This document shows, in pieces, positions 23,942 to 26,271 of a stretch of DNA of 26,271 nt. Origin of the DNA: Lachnoclostridium sp. UBA7097. GTDB taxonomy: Bacteria > Bacillota > Clostridia > Lachnospirales > Lachnospiraceae. Each line of letters opens with the position of its first letter. The stretch's first letter is position 1. The translations under genes and the position numbers were made by a program. The notes under the pieces are model-generated. The model worked only from the letters and a program-made list of their open reading frames with translations. It was not told where the DNA came from and did no database searches. The DNA lies in NCBI GenBank assembly GCA_002499945.1, contig DKYP01000018.1, forward strand, positions 1 through 26,271. Direction: 5' to 3'.

Positions 23942-24708
23942 ATTTTATTTCTCTTTTAAGCATTGAATTTAAGAAAATACGCCGTTCCCAAATACTGCCA
24001 GTATTGTTTGTGGCATCAGTTATTCTTTGGGCGCCATCTGTAATTAATGCAGATATGAATTTTAAAATGCAGGCAGAGGGGATTTCGCCTGAAAATAATT
24101 TTTTAATACAAGGTTTTCTTGGGATATCATGGTTTATGTTCCCCGCAAGCATTATTGTATGCACTGTACTTATTAACCAGACTGAAAGAAGCAATAATGG
24201 TATTTTAAAAATGCTTGCAATGCCAGTAAGTACGTCTAAACTATGTCTGGCAAAGTTTATTGTATTATTTGTGCTTGCAGCAGCCCAAATATTTATTATG
24301 ACAGTTATTTACTATATAAGTGCAGCAGTTGCTTCAAATATGCAGGATTATAATTTTATACTTCCTCCGCTTTTTGTATTGAAAGAAGCAGGGCTTTTGC
24401 TTATATCAGCTATACCAATGGCAGCTTTATTCTGGCTTTTGTCTGTATGTATAAAAACACCTGTTTTTTCTATAGGGGCAGGGCTTGTTGCTATTGTACC
24501 ATCTGTTTTAATAATAAATACAAAAGTATGGTTTGCATACCCTGTAGCATACCCGTTTTATGTAATAACGTCTGAATATGGCAAACTGTCTGAAAATATG
24601 GATACAGCAGAAATACAGCTTGTACCTTGGCTGCCTGTAGCTGTTTTAATTACTGTTTTCTGCCTGTCAGTTTCATGCCTTTATTTCGGGCATTCTGAAA
24701 GAAAGTAG
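23938..24708 (+). CDS. ABC-2-type permease, second of pair (LanG-like)
   Basis: A 256-aa membrane protein with about six segments. It starts at an ATG that overlaps the previous stop (ATGA), with AAGGAGG at 23922-23928. The start (L-S-I-E-F-K-K-I-R-R-S) mirrors that of the preceding permease, as expected for two homologous subunits of a LanFEG complex. No lantibiotic precursor or synthetase is encoded nearby, so the complex probably defends against foreign peptides. Confidence 0.75.
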   Translation: MNFISLLSIEFKKIRRSQILPVLFVASVILWAPSVINADMNFKMQAEGISPENNFLIQGFLGISWFMFPASIIVCTVLINQTERSNNGILKMLAMPVSTSKLCLAKFIVLFVLAAAQIFIMTVIYYISAAVASNMQDYNFILPPLFVLKEAGLLLISAIPMAALFWLLSVCIKTPVFSIGAGLVAIVPSVLIINTKVWFAYPVAYPFYVITSEYGKLSENMDTAEIQLVPWLPVAVLITVFCLSVSCLYFGHSERK

Positions 24709-24718
24709 GTTGAAAAAT

Positions 24719-24753
24719 CCTTCTAAGGCTGCAAAAAACGCAACCTAAGAAGG
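24719..24753. terminator. Hairpin after the ABC operon
   Basis: CCTTCTAAGGCTGC (24719-24732) pairs with GCAACCTAAGAAGG (24740-24753) at twelve of fourteen positions. On the minus strand it is followed by ATTTTT; on the plus strand a T-run comes only 15 nt later (GGGGGATTTTT). It probably ends the ABC transcript, though as an intrinsic terminator the plus-strand form is imperfect. The AT-rich stretch from there to 24971 holds no gene that I can see. Confidence 0.5.
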
Positions 24754-24974
24754 AGGCGGCATGGGGGATTTTTATGGAAAAGTTATAAAAATCCCTTGCC
24801 ATATTTATCTAAAATAACTAAATTTACTTTAAAAAGAATAAATAAATAGATTTTACTTGATTTAATTAATAAAATAATATATACTTTAATTAACTTAAAT
24901 CCAGATAAAAAACATATCTGCCAAGTTTGTTTAATATAAAAGAATTTTATTAATAAAAAGTGAGAGGAGATTAA

Positions 24975-26271
24975 TTAAGAAATGATTCAGAAAAGACAAG
25001 AAAGCTTACCGTCAGTGGTTTTGCTGGATTTACTAATGAACCAAATTATGAGCAGGACCTTGTAAATTTACAGTATACACTGTTTATATCACGTACATAT
25101 TTCCATGGCAACAGGATACAGCAGGTAATTAATGAAAATGAAGAGGGAAAGATTGAACGTTTCTTCGGTATTTGTGGCGCAGAGGTATCTTCTTATTGCG
25201 GTGACCTTGATGAATTTCTTGGAGGATACCGTGGGTTTGGCAATCCAGCAGGAATTGAGTCAGGGGATTTGGGAAATGCGCTGAATTATAACTGCAACAG
25301 CTGTGGTGCATTGTCAGCGAAGATTGTATTAGAGCCCGGGGAATCAAGGCAGATTGCTTTTATACTTGGTGAAAAGCCGGATGCAGAGGCAGAAAAGCTG
25401 CTTAACGGATATAAAGACCCTGCCAGGACCTGTAAGGCGGATATGGAAGAGCTGCGTTTATACTGGGACAGCAAGCTTTCACATTTCCAGGTACAGACAC
25501 CTTGCAAGGAATTTAATACAATGGTAAATATATGGAATGCTTATAACTGTTTTATGACTTTCCTGTGGTCAAGGGCGGCTTCATTTGTTTACTGCGGGCT
25601 GCGCAACGGTTATGGATACAGGGATACAGTACAGGATATACAGGGGGTAATCCATCTTGCACCGGAGATGGCAAAAGAGCAGATACGTTTTATGCTTTCT
25701 GCACAGGTTGATAATGGTGCAGGGCTTCCGCTTGTTAAGTATACACACAACCCAGGGCATGAGGACACGCCAGATGATGCATCTTATGTAAAGGAAACAG
25801 GACATCCTGCATACAGGGCAGATGATGCACTGTGGCTTTTCCCGACTGTTTACAAGTATATAGCTGAAAGCGGTGATACTGCATTTATAGATGAAGTAAT
25901 TCCTTTTGCCAATAAAGACGAAGGCACAGTATATGAACATCTTAAACGTGCAATAGATTTCTCATTAAACCATATGGGCGCACATGGAATGCCAGCAGGA
26001 CTTTATGCAGACTGGAATGACTGTTTAAGGCTCGGCAAAGATGGTGAATCAACATTTGTTGCATTCCAGTTCTACCTTGCATTTACTATATTAAAAGAAA
26101 TTGCAGTACAAAAAGATGACAACAGCTATATAACATTCCTTGAGGAACAGCAGGCAAAACTTGGGGAAGCAGTACAGTCACTTTGCTGGGATGAAGACCG
26201 TTTTATACGTGGTTTCAGGGAGAACGGGGAAGTTATTGGCAAACGTACAGACCCTGAAGCAAATATGTGGC
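24975..26271 (+). pseudogene. 5'-truncated GH94 cellobiose-phosphorylase-like gene, running off the window
   Basis: From 24975 to the window end one frame reads without a stop as a GH94 phosphorylase, which splits beta-glucosides with phosphate. It has G-Y-G-Y-R-D-T-V-Q-D, N-G-A-G-L-P-L-V-K and A-D-W-N-D-C-L, the segment that holds the catalytic acid Asp of the family. Family proteins are about 800 aa and begin far upstream; here homology starts at R-N-D-S-E-K-T-R-K-L-T-V, just after TAA 24972-24974. The upstream DNA is AT-rich and noncoding, so roughly the first 150-200 residues are missing. The in-frame region lacks an ATG until 25521. The only ATG behind GAGAGGAG (24982) is in another frame and stops after 27 codons. 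The remaining part is intact in frame, so the truncation looks recent. Cellodextrin or chitobiose activity is possible. Confidence 0.8.

Noticed and set aside
24982..25065. 27-codon ORF from ATG 24982 behind a good ribosome site
   Set aside because: It is in a different frame from the GH94 homology and ends quickly; it is probably a by-product of the truncation, although it could be translated.

Overview
The window looks like a chromosomal segment of a low-GC Gram-positive anaerobe, most likely a gut Lachnospiraceae/Clostridia member. The grounds are AT-rich DNA with GGAGG-type ribosome sites and some TTG/GTG starts, the Firmicutes order der-plsY-gpsA, the clostridial radical-SAM pair TIGR03960/TIGR03936, a high-molecular-weight rubredoxin, a two-component/ABC pair of the lantibiotic-immunity type, and a GH94 cellobiose-phosphorylase-like gene. 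The genus cannot be fixed from sequence alone.

Left third (1-9115, all +): a cell-surface glycan locus. A very AT-rich segment carries a Wzy-like polymerase and a LicD phosphocholine transferase. It is followed by a phosphocholine activation and uptake operon: a three-domain protein (winged-helix-like N-terminus, LicC-like nucleotidyltransferase, LicA-like choline kinase), a second stand-alone LicC-like nucleotidyltransferase and a BCCT transporter. An SGNH-hydrolase-like membrane protein and its MBOAT O-acyltransferase partner come next. Together they suggest choline uptake, phosphorylation, CDP-activation, transfer to a surface polymer, and O-acylation of that polymer. The MBOAT gene is broken by a frameshift and an amber codon, and also holds a G9 tract.

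Middle (9116-10758): a minus-strand pair encoding an unrecognised 117-aa protein and a small retropepsin-like aspartic protease (DTGAS and LLGMD motifs). The pair has a strong promoter and a leader of about 230 nt. That leader is rich in hairpins and contains what looks like the decayed 3' end of a TnpB-type element. A second IS200/IS605-like terminal hairpin and a 60-bp imperfect inverted repeat lie just upstream. This is the least explained part of the window.

Core block (10759-18117, +): FKBP-type lipoprotein, Der GTPase, PlsY, GpsA, a small single-pass membrane protein, and the TIGR03960/TIGR03936 pair. An AbiEii-like nucleotidyltransferase and a small partner follow directly, where RNase G and ribosomal protein L21 genes are commonly found in relatives. 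A flavin reductase-rubredoxin ends this side at a clear terminator.

Right part (20160-26271): a minus-strand histidine kinase/response regulator pair, divergent from a LanFEG-like ABC transporter operon with tandem 11-bp repeats in its promoter region, then a 5'-truncated GH94 phosphorylase that runs off the window. No rRNA, tRNA or CRISPR array was seen.
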